From the NCBI GenBank assembly GCA_937907715.1, contig CALERM010000122.1, positions 1 through 12,109 on the forward strand: DNA of 12,109 bases, read 5' to 3'. This document shows, piece after piece, positions 1 to 7,054 of this stretch (the first letter of the stretch is position 1; the number at the start of each line of letters is the position of its first letter). A program made the position numbers and the translations under genes. Below the pieces are notes generated by a model. That model ran no database searches, had not been told where the DNA came from, and saw nothing but the letters and a program-made list of their open reading frames with translations. Source of the stretch: an uncultured Clostridia bacterium. GTDB taxonomy: Bacteria > Bacillota > Clostridia > Oscillospirales > Oscillospiraceae.

Positions 1-87
1 AAAAAACCGATCATCGCCACCATGGAGGAGGTGCGGGAAAATCCCCGCGCCAGAAGCGCAAAGCTGCGCGTGGCGGTGAAGCTCTGA
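1..87 (+). CDS. rsmH: 16S rRNA (cytosine1402-N4)-methyltransferase RsmH, 3' end only
   Basis: The window opens inside a reading frame whose last 28 codons end at a TGA at 85-87. The tail contains the stretch RENPRARSAKLRV, the usual C-terminus of RsmH (MraW), the SAM-dependent enzyme that N4-methylates C1402 of 16S rRNA. Only the end is present, so no catalytic motif can be checked. The identification rests on this tail and on position: rsmH directly precedes ftsL in most dcw clusters. The stop is 21 bases before the ftsL start, which suggests co-transcription with it. The fragment is short but distinctive. Confidence 0.85.
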   Translation, partial: KKPIIATMEEVRENPRARSAKLRVAVKL

Positions 88-108
88 GTCTTAGAAAGGA
101 GAAGCATC

Positions 109-645
109 ATGGCTGCGGAACGCAATCCATATTACAGCACAAACGGCGCGGCAGCCTATGATGTCTACTCCGCAAACACCGTTCGCCAGCCGGTCAGGCA
201 GCCGGAACGCCGCGAGCTTCCGCAGGAGGCTCCTCAGAAGCATCCGCGCGTCCGCGCCAGAACCGCCATCGCCCCGTTTACGATTCTGGGTGCGGCAATC
301 ACGGCATGCATGATGATTCTCGTCATCTTCGGCTATGTGCAGCTGTTTGAGGCGTCCAGCCGGGTCAGCCGTCTGGAAAGCCGACTCCAGAGCTTACAGG
401 AAGAGCAGCTTCTGCTGCAAAGCAAATACGAAGGAAAAATTGATCTCACGGCAATTGAGCAGCGGGCGACAGAGCTTGGACTGCGCAAGCCCTCGCAGGA
501 GCAGATCGTCTACGTCAATCTCACCGGTACCGATCAGGCGGAGATCTATACGACGGAAAAGAGCAATATCCTCGGCGAAATGATCGGAGCAATCGAGCAG
601 AGTATTTCCGACTTGATTGCATATCTGCATCCCGCGGCGGCATAG
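109..645 (+). CDS. ftsL: Cell division protein FtsL (septum formation initiator family)
   Basis: This 178-residue bitopic membrane protein is expected to join the FtsL-FtsB(DivIC)-FtsQ(DivIB) complex that activates FtsW and its partner PBP at the septum. It has a polar, basic cytoplasmic N-terminus (about 1-53), one membrane segment (about 54-80), then a heptad-like coiled coil (about 82-110, with VSRLESRLQSLQEEQ). The family ending follows: IEQRATELGLRKPSQEQIVYV at 116-136. About 40 further residues after that point are an unusual C-terminal tail. The ATG at 109 is preceded by AAAGGAG at 95-101. The product is assigned by architecture and by position between rsmH and the PBP, because FtsL sequences are poorly conserved. 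Confidence 0.85.
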   Translation: MAAERNPYYSTNGAAAYDVYSANTVRQPVRQPERRELPQEAPQKHPRVRARTAIAPFTILGAAITACMMILVIFGYVQLFEASSRVSRLESRLQSLQEEQLLLQSKYEGKIDLTAIEQRATELGLRKPSQEQIVYVNLTGTDQAEIYTTEKSNILGEMIGAIEQSISDLIAYLHPAAA

Positions 646-688
646 AGTAAGGAAGAACAAAGCCGCAGGACACAGCAATAGAGCGTGA

Positions 689-724
689 CAGGGGCGGTTT
701 CCAGAGAGTTGTAAACCGCCCCTG
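689..724 (+). promoter_or_regulatory. Perfect 12-bp stem-loop between ftsL and the PBP gene
   Basis: CAGGGGCGGTTT at 689-700 is the exact reverse complement of AAACCGCCCCTG at 713-724, leaving a 12-base loop. The stem lies in the 108-base gap after ftsL and ends 29 bases before the PBP start. Only CTTTC follows it, so there is no real U-tract and a classical intrinsic terminator is unlikely. It could act as a partial attenuator, an mRNA processing or stabilising structure, or a protein site. The structure is clear; the role is unknown. Confidence 0.55.
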
Positions 725-753
725 CTTTCACAATCGGGCAGAAAGGCAGGAAC

Positions 754-3147
754 ATGGCACGCAAAATCATCCCCCTGAAACGGGAAAAACACGAACCGAA
801 GCTTTCGCGCGCAGAGCAGTCGCAGCGCGCCAACCGGACGATTCTCCGCAGGACACTGGTGCTGATGGTGCTCTTTGGCGTGATGGTTTTCATTCCGCTG
901 ATCGTGACGCTTTATAATCTCATGATCCGCGACCACGACTACTATGAGGCGCAGGCGATTGATAACCAGACGCGCTATACAAGTCTTTCTGCCTCGCGCG
1001 GGCAGATTTTAGACCGGAATATGAATGTGCTCGCCTCGTCGAAGACGGTGGAGACGGTCTTCATTGACCCCAACGAGATTGCGCAGGAGATGCAGAAGCC
1101 CGAAAACAGCAATCTGCTGGACCACATCGCGCGCGGGCTTTCAGAGATTCTGGACGTCAGCACCGATTTTGTCTACGAGCAGGCGGAGGACAAAACGTTC
1201 CGCTATAAGGTTATCCGCCGGAAGATTTCGGAGGAGCTTGCCGACGAGGTCCGGAGCTTTATCTCCGAAAACGAGATCAAGGGTGTGTATCTGGAAACCG
1301 ATGCCCAGCGCTATTATCCCTATTCCTCGCTTGCCGCGCAGGTGATGGGCTTTGTGTCGACCGACAACGTCGGCTCGGAGGGCTTGGAGGCATATTACGA
1401 CTCCTATCTGCAGGGTACCGCCGGTAAGGTTGTCACAACGAAGGGCAATTACGGCTCGGAGATGCTCTATACATATGAAAAATATTACGATGCCTCCGAT
1501 GGAGACAGCCTGGTTACGACGATCGACCAGACGGTGCAGCATTATCTGGAAAAAAATCTCGAGACAGCGATCGAGAAATATGATATTATAAACGGAGCGT
1601 TCGGCATCGTCATGGACGTCAACTCTGGGCAGATTCTGGCGATGGCGAACCTCGGCAGCTACGACCCCAACAACTATCAGGAAATCTATGATCAGGAGCT
1701 TGCCGAGCAATTAGAGCAGCAGTATCAGGACGCGCTGCTGCTGGACAAAGACTCCGAAGCTTATAAAGAAGCGATGAGCGCGTACAATCAGGCGGTAGCG
1801 GCAGAGCGCCTGCGCCAGTGGAGAAACCGCTGCGTCTCCGACGGCTATGAGCCGGGCTCGACGTTTAAGCTCGTGACGCTGGCGGCGGCGCTGGACTGCG
1901 GCGCGGTTACGGAGAACAGCACGTTCTACTGCGGCGGGCATGAGACCTTCAACGACCGCGAGCAGGAGGTCTCCTGCTGGAAGGCGGCAGGTCATGGCAT
2001 GCAGACGACCATGGAAGCGCTGGGGCACTCGTGCAACATTGCCTTCGGTCACATCGGCGTCAACATGACGAGAAAAACGTTCGTGGAATACTTCAAGGCG
2101 TTCGGTTTTCTGGAAAAGACCGGCGTGGACCTGCCGGGCGAGGCGTCCGGTCTTTTCTGGGACGAGGACAAATTCTCCGTTGCAAACCTCATTTCCGCGT
2201 CCTTCGGTCAGACCTTCCGCGTGACGCCCATGGAGCAGGTGCGTGCGGTTGCGGCAATCGTCAACGGCGGATACTTGCTCAAGCCCTATGTGGTCAGCCA
2301 GGTGCTCGACAGCGACGGAAATGTCGTCAAGTCCAACGAGCGGACCGTCCTGCGCCAGGTCATCAGCGAGGAAACGTCTGCGACGATGCGCAGGATGATG
2401 GAGTACGTCGTCACCGACGGCACGGCGGGCTCGGCAAAGACCCCCGGCTACCGCGTGGGCGGCAAGACCGGTACCTCGGAAAAAATCGATACCTACGATG
2501 AAAACGGCAAGCCGGTCGAGGATAAAATCGTCTCGTTCATCGGCGTTGCGCCGATTGACGATCCCAAATACGTCGTGCTGGTTGCGCTCGATACGCCGAA
2601 TTACGTCGCCGGCACCAGCTACACCCCGCACAACCAGTATATTTCAGGCGGTCTCATGGCAGCGCCGACGGTCCGCGATGTCTTTCTGGATATCCTGCCG
2701 TATCTCGGCGTGGAGCCGGACTATTCGTCGGATGATATCCGCGGCGTCAATATTACGCTGCCCGATGTCATCGGTATGACGGAAGACGAAGCGGCGTCGC
2801 TGCTTTCCAGCAAATCCATCACCTACCGCACGGTCGGTCAGGGCAGCACCGTCACCGACCAGCTCCCGAGCCCGGGCGAGGAGGTTCCCGGCAATTCCGA
2901 GATCATTCTCTATTTCGGCAACGCCGTCAAGACGACCGAGCAGGTCGAGGTCCCGGACTTCGTGGGCTACGGCGTTGCGGACGTGGATTATCTGGCGACC
3001 AACGCGGGGCTCTACATCCAGGCGAAGGGCACCGACCACCGCGACGAATATGTCACGGTCGCTTATCAGGACATCGAGCCCGGAACAATGGTTGACAGAG
3101 GGACTACAATTACAGTAGAATTTACAACCGGCGGAGCGTCGGACTGA
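754..3147 (+). CDS. spoVD/ftsI: Class B penicillin-binding protein with two PASTA domains (FtsI/PBP2B/SpoVD family transpeptidase)
   Basis: This 797-residue membrane-anchored D,D-transpeptidase crosslinks septal (or spore) peptidoglycan, probably as partner of the FtsW downstream. After a basic N-terminus there is a membrane anchor (about 32-57) and a PBP dimerisation domain (about 75-240, including SRGQILDRN). The transpeptidase domain has all three active-site motifs: SxxK as STFK at 369-372, SxN as SCN at 426-428, and KTG at 571-573. Two PASTA repeats follow (about 667-723 and 731-792). A charged, glutamine-rich insert sits at about 306-352, just before the catalytic serine. The ATG at 754 has a modest Shine-Dalgarno (AAAGGCAGG, 742-750). 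Position beside murE resembles spoVD, while two PASTA repeats resemble Bacillus PBP2B. Whether it serves vegetative division, sporulation or both cannot be told from sequence. Confidence 0.93.
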   Translation: MARKIIPLKREKHEPKLSRAEQSQRANRTILRRTLVLMVLFGVMVFIPLIVTLYNLMIRDHDYYEAQAIDNQTRYTSLSASRGQILDRNMNVLASSKTVETVFIDPNEIAQEMQKPENSNLLDHIARGLSEILDVSTDFVYEQAEDKTFRYKVIRRKISEELADEVRSFISENEIKGVYLETDAQRYYPYSSLAAQVMGFVSTDNVGSEGLEAYYDSYLQGTAGKVVTTKGNYGSEMLYTYEKYYDASDGDSLVTTIDQTVQHYLEKNLETAIEKYDIINGAFGIVMDVNSGQILAMANLGSYDPNNYQEIYDQELAEQLEQQYQDALLLDKDSEAYKEAMSAYNQAVAAERLRQWRNRCVSDGYEPGSTFKLVTLAAALDCGAVTENSTFYCGGHETFNDREQEVSCWKAAGHGMQTTMEALGHSCNIAFGHIGVNMTRKTFVEYFKAFGFLEKTGVDLPGEASGLFWDEDKFSVANLISASFGQTFRVTPMEQVRAVAAIVNGGYLLKPYVVSQVLDSDGNVVKSNERTVLRQVISEETSATMRRMMEYVVTDGTAGSAKTPGYRVGGKTGTSEKIDTYDENGKPVEDKIVSFIGVAPIDDPKYVVLVALDTPNYVAGTSYTPHNQYISGGLMAAPTVRDVFLDILPYLGVEPDYSSDDIRGVNITLPDVIGMTEDEAASLLSSKSITYRTVGQGSTVTDQLPSPGEEVPGNSEIILYFGNAVKTTEQVEVPDFVGYGVADVDYLATNAGLYIQAKGTDHRDEYVTVAYQDIEPGTMVDRGTTITVEFTTGGASD
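3092..3121 (+). promoter_or_regulatory. Candidate sigma-A promoter for murE, inside the PBP gene
   Basis: A perfect -35 box TTGACA (3092-3097) is followed after 18 bases by the -10-like TAGAAT (3116-3121), 5 of 6 to consensus. The predicted start is near 3128, about 58 bases before the murE ATG. This patch is more AT-rich than the surrounding coding sequence. It could give murE and the genes after it expression independent of the PBP. The boxes also encode PASTA residues, so a chance match remains possible. Confidence 0.5.
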
Positions 3148-3155
3148 CGCGCCGG
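3128..3155 (+). promoter_or_regulatory. GC-rich stem-loop spanning the PBP stop codon
   Basis: CCGGCG (3128-3133) pairs with CGCCGG (3150-3155), and CGTC (3137-3140) pairs with GACG (3146-3149). The loop is GGACT, with a three-base bulge GAG at 3134-3136. The structure covers the PBP TGA (3145-3147) and is followed by AAAAA, so it is not a terminator for the + strand. If the upstream promoter is real, this hairpin would sit at the very 5' end of the murE message and could protect it from 5' decay. Confidence 0.4.
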
Positions 3156-3185
3156 AAAAACAGTACAACGAAAGGAGCGCAGCGC

Positions 3186-4637
3186 ATGAAGCTGGCGGAA
3201 CTTCTGAGCGGAATCGAAATCAAAGAGGGCTGCTACGACCCGGAGCTGGAAATCACGGGCGTCAGCTATGACTCAAGGCAGACAAAGCCCGGCGAGGCGT
3301 TCGTCGCAATCCCCGGCTTTGCCTCAGACGGCTACCGGTTTATTCCCAAGGCGCTCGAGCGCGGCGCGGCTGTTGTCATCTGCGAGCGCGAGCCCGAGCA
3401 GAAAACGCAGTATGTGCAGGTTGCGTCCTGCCGCAGGGCGCTGGCGCAGCTGGGCGCAAACTGGTTTGGTCATCCGGCAGACAAAATGACCATGATCGGC
3501 GTGACCGGAACAAACGGCAAAACAACGATCACGTATCTGCTCAAAACCGTTCTGGAGCAGACGCTGGGCGCAAAGGTGGGTCTGATCGGCACGATTCAGA
3601 ACATGATCGGGTGCGAAGTCATCCACACTGAGCGCACGACGCCGGAATCCTTCGAGCTGCAGAAGCTCTTTGCGCAGATGGCAGACGCCGGCTGCACGCA
3701 CTGTGTGATGGAGGTATCAAGCCACGCGCTGGTGCTGCACCGGGCGGATGAAATTTCCTTTGAGACCGGCATCTTCACCAACCTCACTGAGGACCACCTT
3801 GATTTCCACAAGACGATGGACGCCTACTGCGAGGCGAAGGCGATGCTCTTTACCAGATGCAGGCACGGCGTGGTGAACACGGACGACGCCTACGCGCAGA
3901 AAATCATGGCGCATGCGACGTGCAGCCTGCTGCGCTATGCGGAAAAGGACCCGGACGCAGAGCTTCGCGCGGAGAACATCGAGCTTGCCGCAGACCATGT
4001 GGCGTTCACTGCGAAAACGGCGCACGGGCAGGCACAGGTCCGGCTGGCGATTCCCGGCGGCTTTACGGTCTATAACGCGCTGGCAGTCATCGGCGCGGGG
4101 CTGACGCTCGGCATTCCGCTTTCCGAAATCGCAGACGCGCTGAAAACCGCCTCGGGCGTCAAGGGAAGGGTCGAGGTCGTCCCGACGCCCGGAAAGCCCT
4201 ATACGGTGCTGATTGATTACTCCCACACGCCGGACAGCCTGGAGAACGTGCTCAAAACCGTGCGCGGGTTCTGCAAGGGACGGGTGATTGCCGTCTTTGG
4301 CTGCGGCGGAGACCGCGATCCCTTCAAGCGCCCCATCATGGGAAGAATCGGCGCCGAGCTTGCGGACCTGTGCGTCGTGACCTCAGATAATCCGAGAACG
4401 GAGGACCCGATGACGATCATCGACGCAATTGTCTCCGGGATGCAGGAAAGCAAGCATCCCTATGTGGTGATCGAAAACCGCGTCGAGGCAATCGGCTGGG
4501 CAATGGCGCATGCGCAGAAGGACGACGTGATTGTCCTTTGCGGCAAGGGACACGAAACCTATCAGGAAATCGGACACGAAAAACGGCACTTGGATGAACG
4601 GGAAGTCGTTGCGGATTTTTTGGGGAGAGAAGTATGA
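3186..4637 (+). CDS. murE: UDP-N-acetylmuramoyl-L-alanyl-D-glutamate--2,6-diaminopimelate ligase (MurE)
   Basis: This 483-residue cytoplasmic Mur ligase adds the third amino acid of the stem peptide to UDP-MurNAc-L-Ala-D-Glu using ATP. Visible motifs are the N-terminal substrate-binding domain with YDSRQTKPGEAFVA (28-41) and the ATP P-loop TGTNGKTT (107-114). Next come TTPESFELQ (151-159) and EVSSHAL (176-182). The lysine in YCEAKAM (Lys218) is the likely carbamylated residue. FGCGGDRDPFKRP follows at 371-383. DNPR at 401-404 is the signature of enzymes that accept meso-diaminopimelate rather than lysine, and GKGHE is at 453-457. Length is normal for the family. The ATG at 3186 has AAAGGAG at 3171-3177. 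The stop overlaps the murF start as ATGA, so the two are translationally coupled. Confidence 0.97.
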   Translation: MKLAELLSGIEIKEGCYDPELEITGVSYDSRQTKPGEAFVAIPGFASDGYRFIPKALERGAAVVICEREPEQKTQYVQVASCRRALAQLGANWFGHPADKMTMIGVTGTNGKTTITYLLKTVLEQTLGAKVGLIGTIQNMIGCEVIHTERTTPESFELQKLFAQMADAGCTHCVMEVSSHALVLHRADEISFETGIFTNLTEDHLDFHKTMDAYCEAKAMLFTRCRHGVVNTDDAYAQKIMAHATCSLLRYAEKDPDAELRAENIELAADHVAFTAKTAHGQAQVRLAIPGGFTVYNALAVIGAGLTLGIPLSEIADALKTASGVKGRVEVVPTPGKPYTVLIDYSHTPDSLENVLKTVRGFCKGRVIAVFGCGGDRDPFKRPIMGRIGAELADLCVVTSDNPRTEDPMTIIDAIVSGMQESKHPYVVIENRVEAIGWAMAHAQKDDVIVLCGKGHETYQEIGHEKRHLDEREVVADFLGREV

Positions 4638-6007
4638 AAGAACTGACGTTGAAGCAAATTGCCGACTGGTGCGGCGGAACGGTTGCGCCGGAATACGAAA
4701 TGATTTCCGTTACGGGCATGGAATCGGACTCCCGTAAGGTCGAGGTCGGAGACCTCTTCGTCGCCCTGCGCGGTGAGCGCGTCGACGGGCATGATTTTAT
4801 TTCGTCTGCAAAAACGCTCGGCGCGGCAGCTGCACTGGTCAGCCGTCCGAGCGACGAGCTTCCGTGCGTGGTGGTCGAAAGTCCGCTGCGCGCCTACGGC
4901 GAAATTGCGAAGCACTACCGGGAGCTGACGGGCGTGAAGGTGGTCGGCATCACCGGAAGCGTCGGCAAGACGACGACGAAGGAAATGATTGCAAGCGTCC
5001 TGTCCCGCGATTTCAAGCTCTATAAGAGCGAGGGAAACCACAACAACGACATCGGACTGCCCATGACCGTGATGGACATGCCGGAGGACACGGAGCTTCT
5101 GGTTGCCGAGATGGGCACCAACCATCCGGGCGAGATTGCTTACTTGAGCGCGATTGCGCAGCCGGACTACGCGGTCATCACAAACATCGGCGTTGCGCAC
5201 ATCGAGTATCTGGGAAGCCGCGAGGGCATTCTGCGCGAGAAGCTTGACATTCTGCGCAGCAGTCTCAAAAATACCGTCGGCATTTTCAACGGCGACGAGC
5301 CGCTTCTGTGGAATGTGCGCGACAAGGGCACGCACAAAAAATACTATTTTGGCATCGACAATCCGTCCTGCGACGTGGTCGCCAGCAGAATCCAGGAGCT
5401 GGACGACGGCGTGCGCTTCCATGTGAGCGGCTTTCATCATGAGTTTGAGCTGTTTGTCCCGGCGCTGGGGCGGCACATGGTCTATAATGCGCTGGCGGCG
5501 GCGACGGTCGGTCTTGTCATGGGCGTGAAGCCCGAGACCATCCAGAACGAGCTTTCCATCTTCCGCAACACCGGCATGCGCCAGAAGATCTATGAGAAAA
5601 ACGGCATGACGATCATCGAGGACTGCTATAACGCAGGTCCCGAGTCGACCGAGGCGGCGCTTGGCGTTCTTGCCAGCGTCAAAACGAGCGGCAAGCGCAT
5701 TGCGGTTCTCGGCGATATGCTGGAGCTTGGCAATCGCTCGAGCGCAGAGCATTACCGCATCGGGCGCATTGCCGCGCAGAAGGCAGACCTGCTTCTGACC
5801 TACGGCGCACATTCGGTGCGCACGGTGACGGGCGCGATTACGGGCGGCATGTCCGCCAAAAATGCTGAGCATTTTGACACGCATGAGGACCTCGTTCGCA
5901 TGCTCAAGATGCGCGCCGGCGAGGCGGACGTTATTTTGTTCAAAGGCAGCCGCGGCATGAAAATGGAGCGGGTACTGCAGATGTTCCTGGACGATCACGA
6001 AGCGTAA
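4634..6007 (+). CDS. murF: UDP-N-acetylmuramoyl-tripeptide--D-alanyl-D-alanine ligase (MurF)
   Basis: This 457-residue cytoplasmic ATP-dependent ligase joins D-Ala-D-Ala to UDP-MurNAc-tripeptide, giving the pentapeptide used by MraY. Motifs in order: SDSRKVEVGDLFVAL (31-45), P-loop GITGSVGKTTTK (105-116), GNHNNDIGLP (134-143) and EMGTNHPGEI (159-168). Then come GRHMVYNALAA (279-289), the late motif DCYNAGPES (330-338, usually DxYNANPxS), LGDMLELG (359-366) and FKGSRGMKMERV (436-447). Length and all three ligase domains look complete. The start overlaps the murE stop by four bases, with GGGGAGAG just upstream inside murE. Placing murF directly after murE matches Clostridia and proteobacteria but not Bacillus subtilis, where murF is outside the cluster. 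Confidence 0.97.
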   Translation: MKELTLKQIADWCGGTVAPEYEMISVTGMESDSRKVEVGDLFVALRGERVDGHDFISSAKTLGAAAALVSRPSDELPCVVVESPLRAYGEIAKHYRELTGVKVVGITGSVGKTTTKEMIASVLSRDFKLYKSEGNHNNDIGLPMTVMDMPEDTELLVAEMGTNHPGEIAYLSAIAQPDYAVITNIGVAHIEYLGSREGILREKLDILRSSLKNTVGIFNGDEPLLWNVRDKGTHKKYYFGIDNPSCDVVASRIQELDDGVRFHVSGFHHEFELFVPALGRHMVYNALAAATVGLVMGVKPETIQNELSIFRNTGMRQKIYEKNGMTIIEDCYNAGPESTEAALGVLASVKTSGKRIAVLGDMLELGNRSSAEHYRIGRIAAQKADLLLTYGAHSVRTVTGAITGGMSAKNAEHFDTHEDLVRMLKMRAGEADVILFKGSRGMKMERVLQMFLDDHEA

Positions 6008-6042
6008 TATACAGTAAGAGAAGAAACCGGAGGAAGAACCTC

Positions 6043-7020
6043 ATGCAGGCAATCATTGTGGCAGTATGCTCGTTCGTACTTGCCGTCGTTTTCGGAAAAT
6101 TACTCATCCCCGTGCTGCGCGCACTCAAAGCCGGGCAGTCGATCCGCGAAATCGGTCCCAGCTGGCATAACTCGAAGGCGGGAACGCCGACGATGGGAGG
6201 ACTCGTCTTCATCGCCGCGGCGGCGCTTTGTACGATTGCCGGCGGCTGGCGAAGCATGCTGGCAGGCAATCTCACGCACCTTTACGTGCTGGCGTTCGCG
6301 CTGGTCTTCGGCGTCATCGGCTTTCTTGATGATTTTATGAAGGTCAAATTTAAACGAAACCTCGGTCTGACAGCCATCCAGAAGCTTGCGTTGCAGCTGG
6401 CGGCGGCGGGCGCGTATCTGGCGCTGCTGCGCTGGAACGGGGACTTGACCTGCGATCTTTACATTCCGTTCTGGAACGTCAGTTTTGAGATCAACTGGAT
6501 TGTTTACCTGATCTTTGCGATGTTCGTGATTGTCGGCTGTGTGAACGCAGTCAATCTCACCGACGGCATCGACGGCTTGGCATCCGGCGTGACGCTTCCG
6601 GTGATGGTCTTCTTCGCGGTGACAGCCTATATGTGGGGCAAAACGACGCTTGCGCTGCTGCCTGCCGCGCTGGCAGGCGGTCTCGCGGGCTTCCTGGTCT
6701 ATAACTTCCATCCGGCGAAGGTCTTCATGGGAGACACAGGCTCGCTGTTTCTCGGCGGCATGGTCTGCGGGCTTGCCTTTGCGCTCGATATGCCGCTGGT
6801 GCTGATTCTGGTCGGCATTATCTACATCATGGAGACAGTTTCCGTCATCATGCAGGTGACGTATTTCAAGCTGACCCACGGCAAGCGGATTTTCCGTATG
6901 ACGCCGATCCACCACCACTTTGAAATGGGCGGCTGGAGCGAGGTCAGAATTTTCACGGTCTTTACCGGCATCACAGTTGTGATGTGTATCCTTGCCTTCC
7001 TCGGCGTGCGCGGCAGATAA
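6043..7020 (+). CDS. mraY: Phospho-N-acetylmuramoyl-pentapeptide-transferase (MraY)
   Basis: This 325-residue polytopic membrane enzyme transfers phospho-MurNAc-pentapeptide from UDP to undecaprenyl phosphate, forming lipid I at the inner face of the membrane. It needs magnesium. Family signatures are KAGTPTMGG (45-53), the aspartate pair in FLDDFMKV (94-101), NLTDGIDGLASG (171-182), FMGDTGS (228-234) and the histidine triad in TPIHHHFEM (287-295). About ten hydrophobic segments can be traced, as expected. The ATG at 6043 has GGAGG at 6029-6033, nine bases away. It starts 35 bases after murF. In many clusters murD follows; here ftsW does. Confidence 0.97.
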   Translation: MQAIIVAVCSFVLAVVFGKLLIPVLRALKAGQSIREIGPSWHNSKAGTPTMGGLVFIAAAALCTIAGGWRSMLAGNLTHLYVLAFALVFGVIGFLDDFMKVKFKRNLGLTAIQKLALQLAAAGAYLALLRWNGDLTCDLYIPFWNVSFEINWIVYLIFAMFVIVGCVNAVNLTDGIDGLASGVTLPVMVFFAVTAYMWGKTTLALLPAALAGGLAGFLVYNFHPAKVFMGDTGSLFLGGMVCGLAFALDMPLVLILVGIIYIMETVSVIMQVTYFKLTHGKRIFRMTPIHHHFEMGGWSEVRIFTVFTGITVVMCILAFLGVRGR

Positions 7021-7054
7021 ACGGCGCGCAGTGAGTTTCAGAAAGGAGCTTCTC

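Noticed and set aside
4562..5998. Open frame of 478 codons on the - strand opposite murF
   Set aside because: The + strand gene is unmistakable MurF. The antisense frame is rich in His, Arg, Ala and Asp with no recognisable motif, as expected from GC-rich codon bias.
6992..7054. Longer FtsW start at an ATG inside mraY
   Set aside because: No ribosome binding site and 63 bases of poor FtsW-like sequence, whereas the ATG at 7055 has AAAGGAG at good spacing.
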